DNA of 64,000 nucleotides from positions 158 to 64,157 of the forward strand of contig NZ_AZXF01000019.1 in the NCBI RefSeq assembly GCF_000515115.1, in the 5' to 3' direction. Made by a program: the position numbers and the translations under genes. The stretch comes from Nocardiopsis sp. CNT312. Its GTDB lineage: Bacteria; Actinomycetota; Actinomycetes; Streptosporangiales; Streptosporangiaceae. The notes under the pieces are model-generated. The model did no database searches. It had not been told where the DNA came from and worked only from the letters and a program-made list of their open reading frames with translations. The number at the start of each line of letters is the position of its first letter. Within the stretch, counting starts at the first letter, position 1. This document shows, in pieces, positions 8,140 to 16,588 of this stretch.

Positions 8140-8751
8140 CTAGGGTCGCGGCGTGTGTTGCACGGGGGCGATCTCGCGGGCGAAGAAGGACTCCAGGGGT
8201 TCACCTTCCCGGTACAGGGCGACGATCCGGGCGCGGCAGGACGCCACCAGGTGCGCATCGGTGTGGCGCACACTTCCGGCCAGCACGCCCGCCCGGTCGT
8301 AGCGGATCCGGTAGGCCACCCCCGAGCCGAGGGTGAGGACCTCGGGCAGCGGGCCCGCCCTCTCCAGGTGCGCGACCGCTTCGGGGCCCACGACCCGGAC
8401 GCGCTCACCGCACTGGGCGCGGATGCGCAGTGAGCACAGCTCCCAGTGCAGGTAGGGGGTCAGCGGCCACTGCACGACCCGCACCCTGTGCACCCGCACG
8501 CCCCGGCGCTCCAGGCCGGTGAACATCTGTGACAGGGCGGGCCGTTCCTGTTCCAGCAGACGCAGTGCCCCGGGCACGTCACCGGCCCGGTAGAGCATCC
8601 AGCTCGGGTTCTCGGGCTGGTGGAAGTCCTGGAGCCGCTCCAGCTTCCACACCCCGGTGCCGCGCAGCGCCTCGAAGCGGCGGTCGAAGTCGGCCTCGTA
8701 GGCCTCCAGCCCCAACAGTGCGCCGGACCGGTCGGCCAGCGTGTCGAGCAC
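8140..8751 (-). CDS. DUF6879 family protein
   Basis: This 203-residue protein has the family's layout: F..RFEALRGTGVWKLERLQDF near the N-terminus, GVRVHRVRVVQWPLTPYLHWE in the middle (the family's 'V.RVRVV..P.T.Y..WE'), then GERVRVV and a short C-terminal domain. The function of the family is unknown. Its members are abundant in actinomycetes and usually sit beside XRE regulators and DUF397 proteins, suggesting roles in signalling or development. Start chosen as GTG 8751 (VLDTLADRS); no ATG is in a suitable place. The gene is tightly upstream of the ABC exporter and just downstream of the repeat regulator. Confidence 0.75.
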   Translation of the reverse strand: MLDTLADRSGALLGLEAYEADFDRRFEALRGTGVWKLERLQDFHQPENPSWMLYRAGDVPGALRLLEQERPALSQMFTGLERRGVRVHRVRVVQWPLTPYLHWELCSLRIRAQCGERVRVVGPEAVAHLERAGPLPEVLTLGSGVAYRIRYDRAGVLAGSVRHTDAHLVASCRARIVALYREGEPLESFFAREIAPVQHTPRP

Positions 8752-8780
8752 AGCGTGCCCCTCCTTCGACGTCGTGTTGT

Positions 8781-9908
8781 TCAGCGGTCCAGGTCGGTGA
8801 GCAGCGCCCGTGCCGTCTGTGCCAGGCGCGGCGCGGGGGCGGCCTCGAACCGGTCCAGAGCGGCGCGTGCGGCCCGGCGGGCCGGTGCGGGACGGGTCTG
8901 GGCACGGTGGAGGAGGGCTTGGGCGAGCAGGCACCGGCCGAGCTGGTGGTCATCGACCACCGCCAGGCCCTGCACGAGGGTCTGTGCGCGTTGGAAGCAG
9001 TCCAGGGCCCGGGCCGGGTCGCCCAGAGCGGCGTGGACCTTCCCGCTCTCCAGGGCGGCCAGCGCCGCCCCGCGCCGGTCACCGAAGCGGTGCAGGTCGG
9101 TCTCGGCCTCGGTCAGCATGTCCTGGGCGTGCGTCAGATCCCGTGCTGTGCCGCTGCGGATCAGCGCCGTGGCGGTGTCCACGACCGCGCTCTGCAGGCC
9201 CCGGTCATCGTCGGCGACGGCGTAGTGGTGCACCGCCGCCGCGGCGTGGTGCAGCGCCTGGTGCCGGTCCGTGGACTGGGAGCCCACCCGTTGGTGCATC
9301 AGCGCCAGCACGGCAGGGGCCTCTTCGGTAGCGGCCTCCAGCGCCCACGGATACACGCGATCGGCGATCGCCGTCCCCTCGTCCAGGGCGTGCAGCACCG
9401 CGCCGAGGTGGTCGGTGATCTGGCACAGCACCCGGTGTCGGCTGTGCCGTAGGGCCAGGCGGGCCGCGCCGACCAGGGCGCCCTCGTGGTCGCAGAGCCA
9501 CCGCACCGGTCCGGGCCACCACGTCGCGAACGTGCTCTGCGCGGTCTGGGCCAGGAGGGCGCCCTCCCGGTCGAGGGTGTAACGGCCCGGGGAGAGCCGG
9601 TCGGCCGCGGCGGCCAGCCGCAGCCGGACGTAGTGCAACAGGACCTCCACCGCACGGTGGTACTCGCCGTGGGGGAGAGGGCCCGGGTCGGGGGCCAGGC
9701 GGTGGGCGTACCGGCCCCGGCCCCGGTCGGTGAGCAGGCCGGAGCGCGCCCACTCCTGCAGCAGGGTCTTGGCCTGGGCGTAGGTGGTGTTCAGCAGCAC
9801 CGCGGCCACGTCCACGGTCAGCGCCGGGCCGGGGTACACGGCCAGCAGCCGCAGTTCCCGGCTTTGGGCATGTGAACCGGGGGGCTGCGGCGGATGCGCC
9901 TCACTCAT
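8781..9908 (-). CDS. Winged-helix and helical-repeat regulatory protein
   Basis: The 375-residue protein starts at ATG 9908. Residues ~15-75 (LRLLAVYPGPALTVDVAAVL ... ARSGLLTDRGRGRYAHRL) look like a winged helix-turn-helix followed by repeats of ~40 residues with TPR-like spacing (GTARDLTHAQDMLTEAETDL; RGAALAALESGKVHAALGDP; ALDCFQRAQTLVQG; LGRCLLAQALLHRA). This resembles the C-terminal half of AfsR/SARP-type regulators without their NTPase domain. It is probably a transcription or signalling protein. It overlaps the preceding 97-residue gene by 8 nt, indicating co-expression. Confidence 0.65.
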   Translation of the reverse strand: MSEAHPPQPPGSHAQSRELRLLAVYPGPALTVDVAAVLLNTTYAQAKTLLQEWARSGLLTDRGRGRYAHRLAPDPGPLPHGEYHRAVEVLLHYVRLRLAAAADRLSPGRYTLDREGALLAQTAQSTFATWWPGPVRWLCDHEGALVGAARLALRHSRHRVLCQITDHLGAVLHALDEGTAIADRVYPWALEAATEEAPAVLALMHQRVGSQSTDRHQALHHAAAAVHHYAVADDDRGLQSAVVDTATALIRSGTARDLTHAQDMLTEAETDLHRFGDRRGAALAALESGKVHAALGDPARALDCFQRAQTLVQGLAVVDDHQLGRCLLAQALLHRAQTRPAPARRAARAALDRFEAAPAPRLAQTARALLTDLDR

Positions 9909-10194
9909 ACGCTCTCCTGGTGCGGGAGCGGTGTTGGGCCTGCTCGATCCTTCGGGCGGCGGCCCGCATGAGGACGCCCTCCTGGCCGGCGGCGCACACC
10001 CGCTCACCCGCCCCGTCGGCAGCGGGGTCGGCCAACCACCAGGCCCCCTCGCGCAGGTGGGCCCGTACCGCGGCCCCGAACCGGGTCAGGACCACACCGC
10101 GGTGATCGGTGGGGCTGACCCGCAGGCCTTCCCGGGCGGCCATCTGCTGCAGTGTGGCGGTGCGGGGCAGGCGGGGGGTGTTGATTCCCGGCAT
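9901..10194 (-). CDS. Small conserved-looking hypothetical protein
   Basis: A 97-residue soluble protein starts at ATG 10194. It contains TLQQMAAREGLRV, GVVLTRFGAAVRAHLREGAWWLADP and a basic C-terminus (RRIEQAQHRSRTRRAYE). The stop overlaps the ATG of the repeat regulator by 8 nt, so the two are probably translationally coupled. No family is assigned. The 266-nt spacer upstream (10195-10460) holds no gene I can support. Confidence 0.6.
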   Translation of the reverse strand: MPGINTPRLPRTATLQQMAAREGLRVSPTDHRGVVLTRFGAAVRAHLREGAWWLADPAADGAGERVCAAGQEGVLMRAAARRIEQAQHRSRTRRAYE

Positions 10195-10460
10195 CAGAGG
10201 GCACCGTCCCCGGGGCTGGGATAGGCGGCTCGTGTGCGGTACGGCCAGCAGGGTGAAGGGGGCACAGTCGTCCTTGTCCGATGGGTGGTGGGGCCTGCTC
10301 CGCCCCGAGGGGTCGGGGGTCGGGACATCCGGGGCGGAGCAGGGGTCTGTCGTGGCTGTGGGGCCGGGCCGAGCGGGGAGCGTCGTTGACCGGTCTGGGG
10401 CCTTGGGACACAGATAGGGGCCGGGGATCCTCGTGAAGGTGCAGCGGTGGGGCGGCGGTG

Positions 10461-10757
10461 TCACAGGCAGCCCACGGTGCGCCCGGTGTAGAGCTCCGGC
10501 GCCTGTAGGAGCCGGGGGCGCCAGCGGGCCACGTCGGGGTGGCGGCGCAGCAGCGCGCGGCGCTGGCGTTCGGTCAGCCCGCCCCACACCCCGAACTCGA
10601 TCCTTGCGTCCAAGGCCTCGGCCAGGCAGTCCAACCGCACCGGGCAGCCCTCACAGATACGGCGGGCACGCGTCTGCTCCGTGCCCTTGACGAACAGGGC
10701 GTCGGGGTCGACGGTGCGGCAGTTGGCGAGGGAGGGGTCGGTCAGGGCGCTGTGCAT
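10461..10757 (-). CDS. WhiB-family iron-sulfur transcription factor
   Basis: The 98-residue protein has the four WhiB cysteines: NCRTVDPD near residue 13, then ICEGCPVRLDC (CxxCx5C) around residues 34-44, followed by the GVWGGLTERQRR turn and a basic C-terminal helix. WhiB proteins bind a [4Fe-4S] cluster and associate with the primary sigma factor to control development, redox responses or secondary metabolism. Start ATG 10757 (MHSALTDPS). It lies 110 nt downstream of the polyketide-containing operon on the same strand, so it may be co-regulated with it, although it could have its own promoter in that gap. Confidence 0.9.
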   Translation of the reverse strand: MHSALTDPSLANCRTVDPDALFVKGTEQTRARRICEGCPVRLDCLAEALDARIEFGVWGGLTERQRRALLRRHPDVARWRPRLLQAPELYTGRTVGCL

Positions 10758-10867
10758 CGTCTCTTCCACAGTCAGTCTCAACACAAAAGGCAGATCAGGG
10801 GCATGCCCCGCCCCGGGGCCAGCGGGCGGGGGCGGGGCGCAGCAGGGTTTCGCCAACGCGACGGCGG

Positions 10868-11590
10868 TCAAGGGTCGCGGCCCAGCAGCAGGGGCCGCAG
10901 CGCTTCCAGGCTGTCGATCACGCTGTTGCGGCAGGTGGGCGGACGGGACCACCCTCGGGCCAGCAGCAGGGCGTGTGCCCCGAACCGGGCGGGTGCGGTG
11001 GCATCGCAGTCCCGGTCGGTGCCCACCCACAGCACCCGGTGGGGCTCTCCGGCCAGCTCCCACACCCGCTCGTAGAAGCGCCGGTGGGGTTTGCCCACCC
11101 CTATTTCGGAGGAGGCCACCAGGCCGACCTGCTCCAGACCGGCCGCGTCCAGGGTGGTGCGGCGTTGAGCACGGGTACGGCAGGTGTTGGTGGCCACCAG
11201 CACCCGGTATCCGGCCTTGAGTAGATCGGTGACCACTCCCGCCGCAGACTCCTCCACAGGGGCGTCGCCGACCTTGTCGAACAGCTCCACCACGATCTGC
11301 AGTGGGTCCAGATCACTCCTGGGGTGGTACAGGTCCAGCAGCCACCGGATAAGGTCGGCGATCGCCTCCGTCGTCCCCGCCGCGCTCTGGTGCACCACCG
11401 CTTGGCCGTAGGAGAGGTAGGCGTTCTCGGCCAGCACCACGCCGTGCCGTTCGAGTACCTGGGCGAGCACCATCGCCGCGGGGTAGCGCCCCGGCAGCGA
11501 CAGCGCGCTGTGGGAGAACACCACCGTTTGCACCGTACGCAGTACGTCGGGGCTGGTGGGTGTGGGCCAGTGGTCCAGGCAGGACATCAC
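10868..11590 (-). CDS. HAD-superfamily-like protein lacking the nucleophile
   Basis: This 240-residue protein has the HAD fold order: motif II VLVATNTC near residue 136, a Lys in GVGKPHRRFYERV, and motif IV VLWVGTDRDCD. The motif I strand that normally reads DxDxT is instead VVFSHSALSLPG (residues ~24-35), with no aspartate nucleophile. Phosphatase or dehalogenase activity is therefore unlikely. A structural, regulatory or other role is inferred. The gene ends the polyketide operon, 22 nt after the synthase stop. A phosphatase-competent relative (DIDRTL intact) is found at 21208-21960. Confidence 0.75.
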   Translation of the reverse strand: MMSCLDHWPTPTSPDVLRTVQTVVFSHSALSLPGRYPAAMVLAQVLERHGVVLAENAYLSYGQAVVHQSAAGTTEAIADLIRWLLDLYHPRSDLDPLQIVVELFDKVGDAPVEESAAGVVTDLLKAGYRVLVATNTCRTRAQRRTTLDAAGLEQVGLVASSEIGVGKPHRRFYERVWELAGEPHRVLWVGTDRDCDATAPARFGAHALLLARGWSRPPTCRNSVIDSLEALRPLLLGRDP

Positions 11591-11612
11591 AGATCCTCGG
11601 CTCTCCTACGGT

Positions 11613-14531
11613 TCAGGGGGCGGCAGTGATCTCACGGGTGGGCTGCCAGTGGGCGGTGGCGGCCTCGACCAACTGGTCGGGGGTGCGGCAGGCCAGGGTG
11701 GTGTGGGCGGGCATCCCCGCCAGGTCGGGCAGGCGGCGCAGGAGTTGGTGGTGCAGGTGGGTCAGGGCGAGCGATCCCAGCCCCAGCTCGGCCAGGTCCC
11801 GCCCCTGGACGCCGTCGGCCGGTGACATCTGGGCGAGCAGGGCGTGCACCTGTTCGGCGATGACCGTGCGCCCCTGTTCGGGTGTGCACCCGGCCAGCAC
11901 CCCCGCCTGCCCCTCGCCTTGGTCAGAGGAGGTGGGGGCGGTGTGGGTCCAGGCGCGCGGCGGCAGCTCCACCGCCGCCGACCGCTGCCCGGGCCAGGCG
12001 GGGTCGAGCCCGAACGTGTACAGCCCCGCCAGGGCGGCCAGGGCGTCGGCGTGCTCGCGCTGGCCGCTCATCCCCACCGCGACCAGCGGCGGGTCCACGG
12101 CGTAGCGGGGGCGGGCGCGGGTGAGGGTGTCGGCCAGCGCCGCGCCCAGCACCGAGCGGGCGCCGATCTCGACCACCACCATCGGGTGCTCCTGCTCCGC
12201 GAGGGCTCGCATGACCCGGTGCAGGTGCACGGTGCAGCGCAGTTGGCGCCCCCAGTAGCCTGCTCCGAGCTCGCCGCCGCCGATGGGTGCGGCGGTGACG
12301 GTGGAGTGCATCGCCACCCGCCCCGAGGCGGGGGACAGGCCGCGGAGGCGGTCGGTCAGGCGTGCGGCGGCGTCGGCGACCAGGGGGCTGTGCGCGGGCG
12401 GAGCGCCGGCCACAGGCCGGTGCCACACCCGCTCGGCCTGCAGGCGGGCGGCGATCTGGGCCAGGTCGGCGTGCGGGCCGGACAGGACGGTGGAGCGGTC
12501 GGCGTTGAGGGCGGCCACCCCCACCCCGGGACGGTTGGCGGCCAGGGCGTGGGCCTGGTCGGCGCGCAAAGCGGTGGCCAGCAGACCCCCGGCCGGTGCG
12601 GTCTGCTCCAGCAGGCGGCTGCGTTCGGCCACCACGCGGGCGGCGCCGTCGAGGGTGAGGGCTCCGGCGGCGGTCGCGGCGGCGACCTCGCCCAGGGAGT
12701 GGCCCACCACCGCATCGGGGACGACGCCCCAGGAGGCGAGCAGGCAGGTGGCGGCCACCTGCCACGCCCACTGGGCGGGCTGCACCCACCCCAAACCGCC
12801 GTCCTGGCCGCTGCTCTGGTCGTCGCCGTTGTGGTGTGTGAGGGCGCGGTGGGCGCGCTCCAGCGCGGCGGCGAACACCGGCTCCCCGCCCGCCAGACTG
12901 TCCTCGCCGGTGGGGTGGGCGCCGTGGCCGGGGTAGACGAACACCACCCGCGGCCTGCCCTGGAACGGCACCCGGGGTCCGACCAGCGCCGGATCGGCGC
13001 GGCGTCCGGCGGCGGCGTGCAGCGCCCGCACCGCCTCGGCGGGGGTGTGGGCGAGGGCGGCGGCGCGGGCGCCGCGGTGGTGGTCGCGCCGGTGCGCGGC
13101 GGTGGAGGCCACCGGCCCCAGAGCAAGGCTGCGCTCTTCGATGGCGCCTGCCCACCGGGCGGCGGTCTCTTCCAGCGCTTCAGGGCTGGAGGCCGACACC
13201 GGCACCAGATGGTCGCCGCTCTCGTGCGCACCCTCACCACGGCCGGGAACAGCGCTGTCGACAGGCGATGGGGCCTGCAGGACGACGTGGACGTTGGTGC
13301 CGCCGAACCCGAACGCCTGCACCGCCGCCGTCGCGGGGCGGCCCGTGCGCGGCCAGGCCCGCGCAGCGGTGGGCACCTCCAACCCCAGCTGCTGGAGCAC
13401 CGGCAGGGGGCTGCTGTGCCCGAGGGTGGGCGGCACCACCTGGTGTTCCAGCGCCAGGACCGTCGCGATCAGACCCACGATCCCCGCCGCGCCCTCCAGA
13501 TGGCCCAGGTTGGCCTTGACCGACCCCAACAGCAGCGGCCCCGACTCGCGGTCGCGGGCCAGGAAGCGGCCCAGCGCCCGCGCCTCGGCGGCGTCCCCGG
13601 CCCGCGTCCCGGTGCCGTGGCACTGCACATAGTCCACCTGCCCGGGCCAGACCGGGGTGCGGCCGTAGGTCCACTCCAACAGCTCCCTCTGGCCCTGCAC
13701 ACTGGGTGCGCCGATCGGAGTGCCGTAGCCGTCCGAGCCGGTCTCACTGCCCACCACCACAGCGCGCACCGCCACCCCCGCAGCCCGCGCCTCACCTGAG
13801 CGCTGCAGTACCACGACCCCGGCGCCCTCACCGCGCACGAACCCGTCCGCGCCCGCATCGAAGGGCTTCACCCGCCCCCGGGCGGAGAGGACCCCGGAGG
13901 CGCGGAACATGCGGGTGTGGGTGTCCAGGCGCAGCAGGTTGGTGCCGCCCACCACCGCCAGGTCCACCTCCCCGCACGCCAGCGCGGCACGCGCCCGGTG
14001 CACCGCCACCAGCGAGGCCGAGCAGGCGGTGTCCACGGTCTCGCAGGGACCGCGCCAGTGGGTGAGCCGGTGGCGCGAGACCCGGCCCGCGAGCATGGAG
14101 GGCAGGGCGCCGGCGGTGTCGACCATGGTGCCGCCCCGCCCCGGCCCCAGGCGCAGGAGCGCCTGGTCCAGGCAGGAGGAACCGATCCACAGCCCCACCC
14201 TGCGTCCCCGCCACTCTGAGAGGGGGATCCCGGCGTGCTGGAAGGCCTCCTCGACCAGTTCCAGCAGCAGCATCTGCTGGGGGTCCATCGCCGCCACCTC
14301 AGCCGGAGCAAGGCCGAAGTGCGCGGCGTCGAACCCGAGCCCGGCCTCGTCGAGCAGGGCGGCGGGCAGCAGGTCCGCGCGAGGGTGGCCGGGGGCCGGG
14401 TCGGTGACCAGGTCCCGGCCCCGCAGGAGGGCGTCCCAGAGGGCGTGGGGGGTGGTGATGGCGCCGGGCAGGCGGCAGGCCATCCCCACCACCGCCACCG
14501 CATCCCGGCCCGCAGCCGTGTGGGTGTTCAT
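11613..14531 (-). CDS. Single-module type I polyketide synthase, KS-AT-ACP
   Basis: The 972-residue protein starts at ATG 14531. Ketosynthase (residues ~10-425): DTACSAS with Cys170, HGTGT with His305 and NLGHLEG with His344, all intact. Acyltransferase (~528-800): GHSLGE with Ser612; the region that usually reads HAFH or YASH is PPAH with His714, and the usual GQGSQ motif is GHGAH, so extender specificity is not predictable. Acyl carrier protein (~875-955): LGLGSLAL with the phosphopantetheine Ser920. No ketoreductase, dehydratase or thioesterase is present. It could extend an acyl starter once or act iteratively. It overlaps the upstream methyltransferase gene (ATGA), placing it in the operon with the flavin monooxygenase and conservon-like genes. 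Confidence 0.92.
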   Translation of the reverse strand: MNTHTAAGRDAVAVVGMACRLPGAITTPHALWDALLRGRDLVTDPAPGHPRADLLPAALLDEAGLGFDAAHFGLAPAEVAAMDPQQMLLLELVEEAFQHAGIPLSEWRGRRVGLWIGSSCLDQALLRLGPGRGGTMVDTAGALPSMLAGRVSRHRLTHWRGPCETVDTACSASLVAVHRARAALACGEVDLAVVGGTNLLRLDTHTRMFRASGVLSARGRVKPFDAGADGFVRGEGAGVVVLQRSGEARAAGVAVRAVVVGSETGSDGYGTPIGAPSVQGQRELLEWTYGRTPVWPGQVDYVQCHGTGTRAGDAAEARALGRFLARDRESGPLLLGSVKANLGHLEGAAGIVGLIATVLALEHQVVPPTLGHSSPLPVLQQLGLEVPTAARAWPRTGRPATAAVQAFGFGGTNVHVVLQAPSPVDSAVPGRGEGAHESGDHLVPVSASSPEALEETAARWAGAIEERSLALGPVASTAAHRRDHHRGARAAALAHTPAEAVRALHAAAGRRADPALVGPRVPFQGRPRVVFVYPGHGAHPTGEDSLAGGEPVFAAALERAHRALTHHNGDDQSSGQDGGLGWVQPAQWAWQVAATCLLASWGVVPDAVVGHSLGEVAAATAAGALTLDGAARVVAERSRLLEQTAPAGGLLATALRADQAHALAANRPGVGVAALNADRSTVLSGPHADLAQIAARLQAERVWHRPVAGAPPAHSPLVADAAARLTDRLRGLSPASGRVAMHSTVTAAPIGGGELGAGYWGRQLRCTVHLHRVMRALAEQEHPMVVVEIGARSVLGAALADTLTRARPRYAVDPPLVAVGMSGQREHADALAALAGLYTFGLDPAWPGQRSAAVELPPRAWTHTAPTSSDQGEGQAGVLAGCTPEQGRTVIAEQVHALLAQMSPADGVQGRDLAELGLGSLALTHLHHQLLRRLPDLAGMPAHTTLACRTPDQLVEAATAHWQPTREITAAP

Positions 14532-15217
14532 CGCTTGACCGCCGTCCACACCCCGGTGCAGCCCTGCACCTGCACGTCCGCGTCGGGGAAGAGGCCCCGC
14601 ACGGTCTCCACCAGGCCGGTGGAGGTGTCGCCTTGGTTGGAGAACCAGCCCCGGCGGGTGTAGGCGCCGATCAGCCACCGGGCGAAGGCGTTGACCCCCA
14701 CCCCGGGCCCGCCGGTGAGGACGGTGGCGCCGAAGAAGCGCCCGCCCGGCCGCAGGACCCTGTAGGCCTCGCAGAACAGCGCCCTCTTTTCGGCCAGGGA
14801 GGCGCCGGGCAGGCAGTGGGCGACCATCACGCAGTCCACCGAATCGACACTGCCCTCGTCCAGCCCCTTCCAGGTGTCCAGGACGTCCTGCAGGTGGGGA
14901 CGGACCGCAATACCGCGGCGGTGGTGTACCGCCCGCGCGGCCAGGTGCAGGCAGTGGGGGGAGAAGTCCAGCAGGTGCAGCTCCCGCACGCCTGCGGGCA
15001 GGTGGCGCAGGAACGTCCCGTTGCCCGGGCCCACGCTCAGGTGGGTGTGGCCGGGCCAGAGCCGGTAGGCGCGCCGCAGCCAGCGGTTGGATACCCCCCA
15101 GGCGAGGCGGTGGCACAGGCCGTGCACCCACAGGGGGTAGAGGGTGCGCATGACCAGGCGGGTGTAGATACCGGGGGCGGTGTGGCCGGACGTGGTGGGG
15201 GAGGGGTGTTCGGGCAT
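14528..15217 (-). CDS. SAM-dependent methyltransferase
   Basis: This 229-residue class I methyltransferase has the SAM loop LSVGPGNGTFLRHL near residue 64, acidic motif II LLDFSP, a VDCVMVAHCLPG segment and the post-motif LRPGGRFFGATVLTGGP. This is typical of ubiE/Methyltransf_11-like enzymes acting on small molecules. The start at ATG 15217 avoids an upstream extension. It overlaps the polyketide synthase start by 4 nt and lies 57 nt after the monooxygenase, so it probably O- or C-methylates the polyketide product. The region before the SAM domain (LVMRTLYPLWVHGLCHRLAWG) is hydrophobic and may bind an acyl chain or membrane. Confidence 0.88.
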   Translation of the reverse strand: MPEHPSPTTSGHTAPGIYTRLVMRTLYPLWVHGLCHRLAWGVSNRWLRRAYRLWPGHTHLSVGPGNGTFLRHLPAGVRELHLLDFSPHCLHLAARAVHHRRGIAVRPHLQDVLDTWKGLDEGSVDSVDCVMVAHCLPGASLAEKRALFCEAYRVLRPGGRFFGATVLTGGPGVGVNAFARWLIGAYTRRGWFSNQGDTSTGLVETVRGLFPDADVQVQGCTGVWTAVKR

Positions 15218-15274
15218 GAGGGGACCTCGCATCGGCGCAACGCGCCATCGGGGAAGGGGGAAAGGGGATGGGGT

Positions 15275-16588
15275 TCAGGGGGTCAGGAGCCAGTCCAGTG
15301 AGGTCGGGTTGTCGAAGCCAGCCACCCAGGCGTCGGCCACCTGCGGGTCGGTGGCGGCCCGGGCGAACACCTCCAGCACGTGGGGCGGCAGGGCACCCGA
15401 CCAGAAGTCGCGGACCATGGTGGAAAAACCGCTGGTGTACTGGCCGTGCCGCTCCCAGTAGGCGGCGTAGGCGTCTCGCAGGAACGCGGCATCCAACACG
15501 CCGCCCGCGGCGCGGCGGTCGGCGATATGGGCGCGGATGGTGGCAGCGGCCAGCGAGGAGGCGTCGGCTCCCTGCCCGGAGGTCGGGTCGATCGTCAAGC
15601 TCGCGTCCCCGATCGCCAGGACCGGAGATCCGGCCACGTCGACCACCGGGGCGCGTACCGACGGGGTGAGGCGGGTGAACAGCAGCGAGTTCTCCAGCAC
15701 CGTGGCCTGTGCGCACCGCCGCGCGATGTCGGGCGCTGTGGCGGCCAGGGTGCGCAGCGACCGGTCCCAGGCCTGCCGGGCACGCACCCGGGGGCGGCGC
15801 GCGGCCAGAGAGGAGGGGTCGTGGTCCAGGTGCGCGCTGGGGTCCAGCGCGCTGCCGGGCCGGGCGAAGACCTGCACACAGGTAGCGGTGACCGGGACAG
15901 GCTGCGGCTCCGCTGTGTCCGGGTCGATCACCGCCTCGTCGGCCAGCGCCAGCACCGGGAAGGTGAAGATCTCCCCGTGCGGGGTGGTGACCACGTCCAC
16001 GTCCGCGGTGCCGGGCGCTGCGCCGACCAGGTGGGCCTGGGTGATGACGCGGTCGGTGGCCCCGCCGCTGCGGCCCGCATCGTGGGGGAAACGGGCTGCC
16101 AGCTCGCTGTCGGCGCCGGTGGCGACCACGATCAGGTCGTGCATTCCGGTGGCGGCGAACCCGAGCAGGTCGCCGTCGGTGAAGGTCTTCACGTGGACGG
16201 AGCCGCCGCGCTCCTCGAAACAGGAGAGCCATTCGGCGGTCTTGGCGCGGTGGTCGATGGCGGTGCCGGGCTGCTGCTGGCGGCCGGTGAAGGAGGAGGC
16301 TGCGGCGTCGGGGGGTGCCATGGTCAGCCGGATCGTGGTGAAGGGCGGGGCTGGCACCGGTGTGCCCCCGGTGGCTGTGGCCGCTGCGGTGGACCAGAAG
16401 TCCAGCCCGAATCCGGCCTCGGTGGCGCGGCTGGTGGGAAAGGTCAGCTGGGTGAGCTGGGCGGGGCCGCCGATGATCTCGTCGGTCGTGCGTCGTGTGA
16501 ACAGGTCCACCTGCCACCCGTCGGCCTGCAGACCAGTGGCCAGCACCAGTCCTGAGGTGCCCGACCCGATGATGAGTGCGCGCGCCAT
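15275..16588 (-). CDS. FAD-dependent monooxygenase, styrene-monooxygenase-like
   Basis: The 437-residue flavoprotein begins with the Rossmann motif LIIGSGTSGLVLATGL (GxGxxG, residues 6-21) and has the second FAD motif AIGDASLTIDPTSGQGADAS near residue 345. The absence of a clear NADPH-binding middle motif and the overall layout match group E (StyA-type) monooxygenases, which receive FADH2 from a separate reductase. No reductase is seen nearby. It probably oxidises (epoxidises or hydroxylates) the polyketide or its precursor. Its ATG overlaps the upstream stop (TGATG), so it is co-translated with the GTPase gene. Confidence 0.82.
   Translation of the reverse strand: MARALIIGSGTSGLVLATGLQADGWQVDLFTRRTTDEIIGGPAQLTQLTFPTSRATEAGFGLDFWSTAAATATGGTPVPAPPFTTIRLTMAPPDAAASSFTGRQQQPGTAIDHRAKTAEWLSCFEERGGSVHVKTFTDGDLLGFAATGMHDLIVVATGADSELAARFPHDAGRSGGATDRVITQAHLVGAAPGTADVDVVTTPHGEIFTFPVLALADEAVIDPDTAEPQPVPVTATCVQVFARPGSALDPSAHLDHDPSSLAARRPRVRARQAWDRSLRTLAATAPDIARRCAQATVLENSLLFTRLTPSVRAPVVDVAGSPVLAIGDASLTIDPTSGQGADASSLAAATIRAHIADRRAAGGVLDAAFLRDAYAAYWERHGQYTSGFSTMVRDFWSGALPPHVLEVFARAATDPQVADAWVAGFDNPTSLDWLLTP

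Noticed and set aside
14532-16517. N-terminal extension of the PKS frame to 1634 codons
   Set aside because: The stretch before ATG 14531 is Arg/Pro-rich and overlaps two clear genes (methyltransferase, monooxygenase) in another frame.
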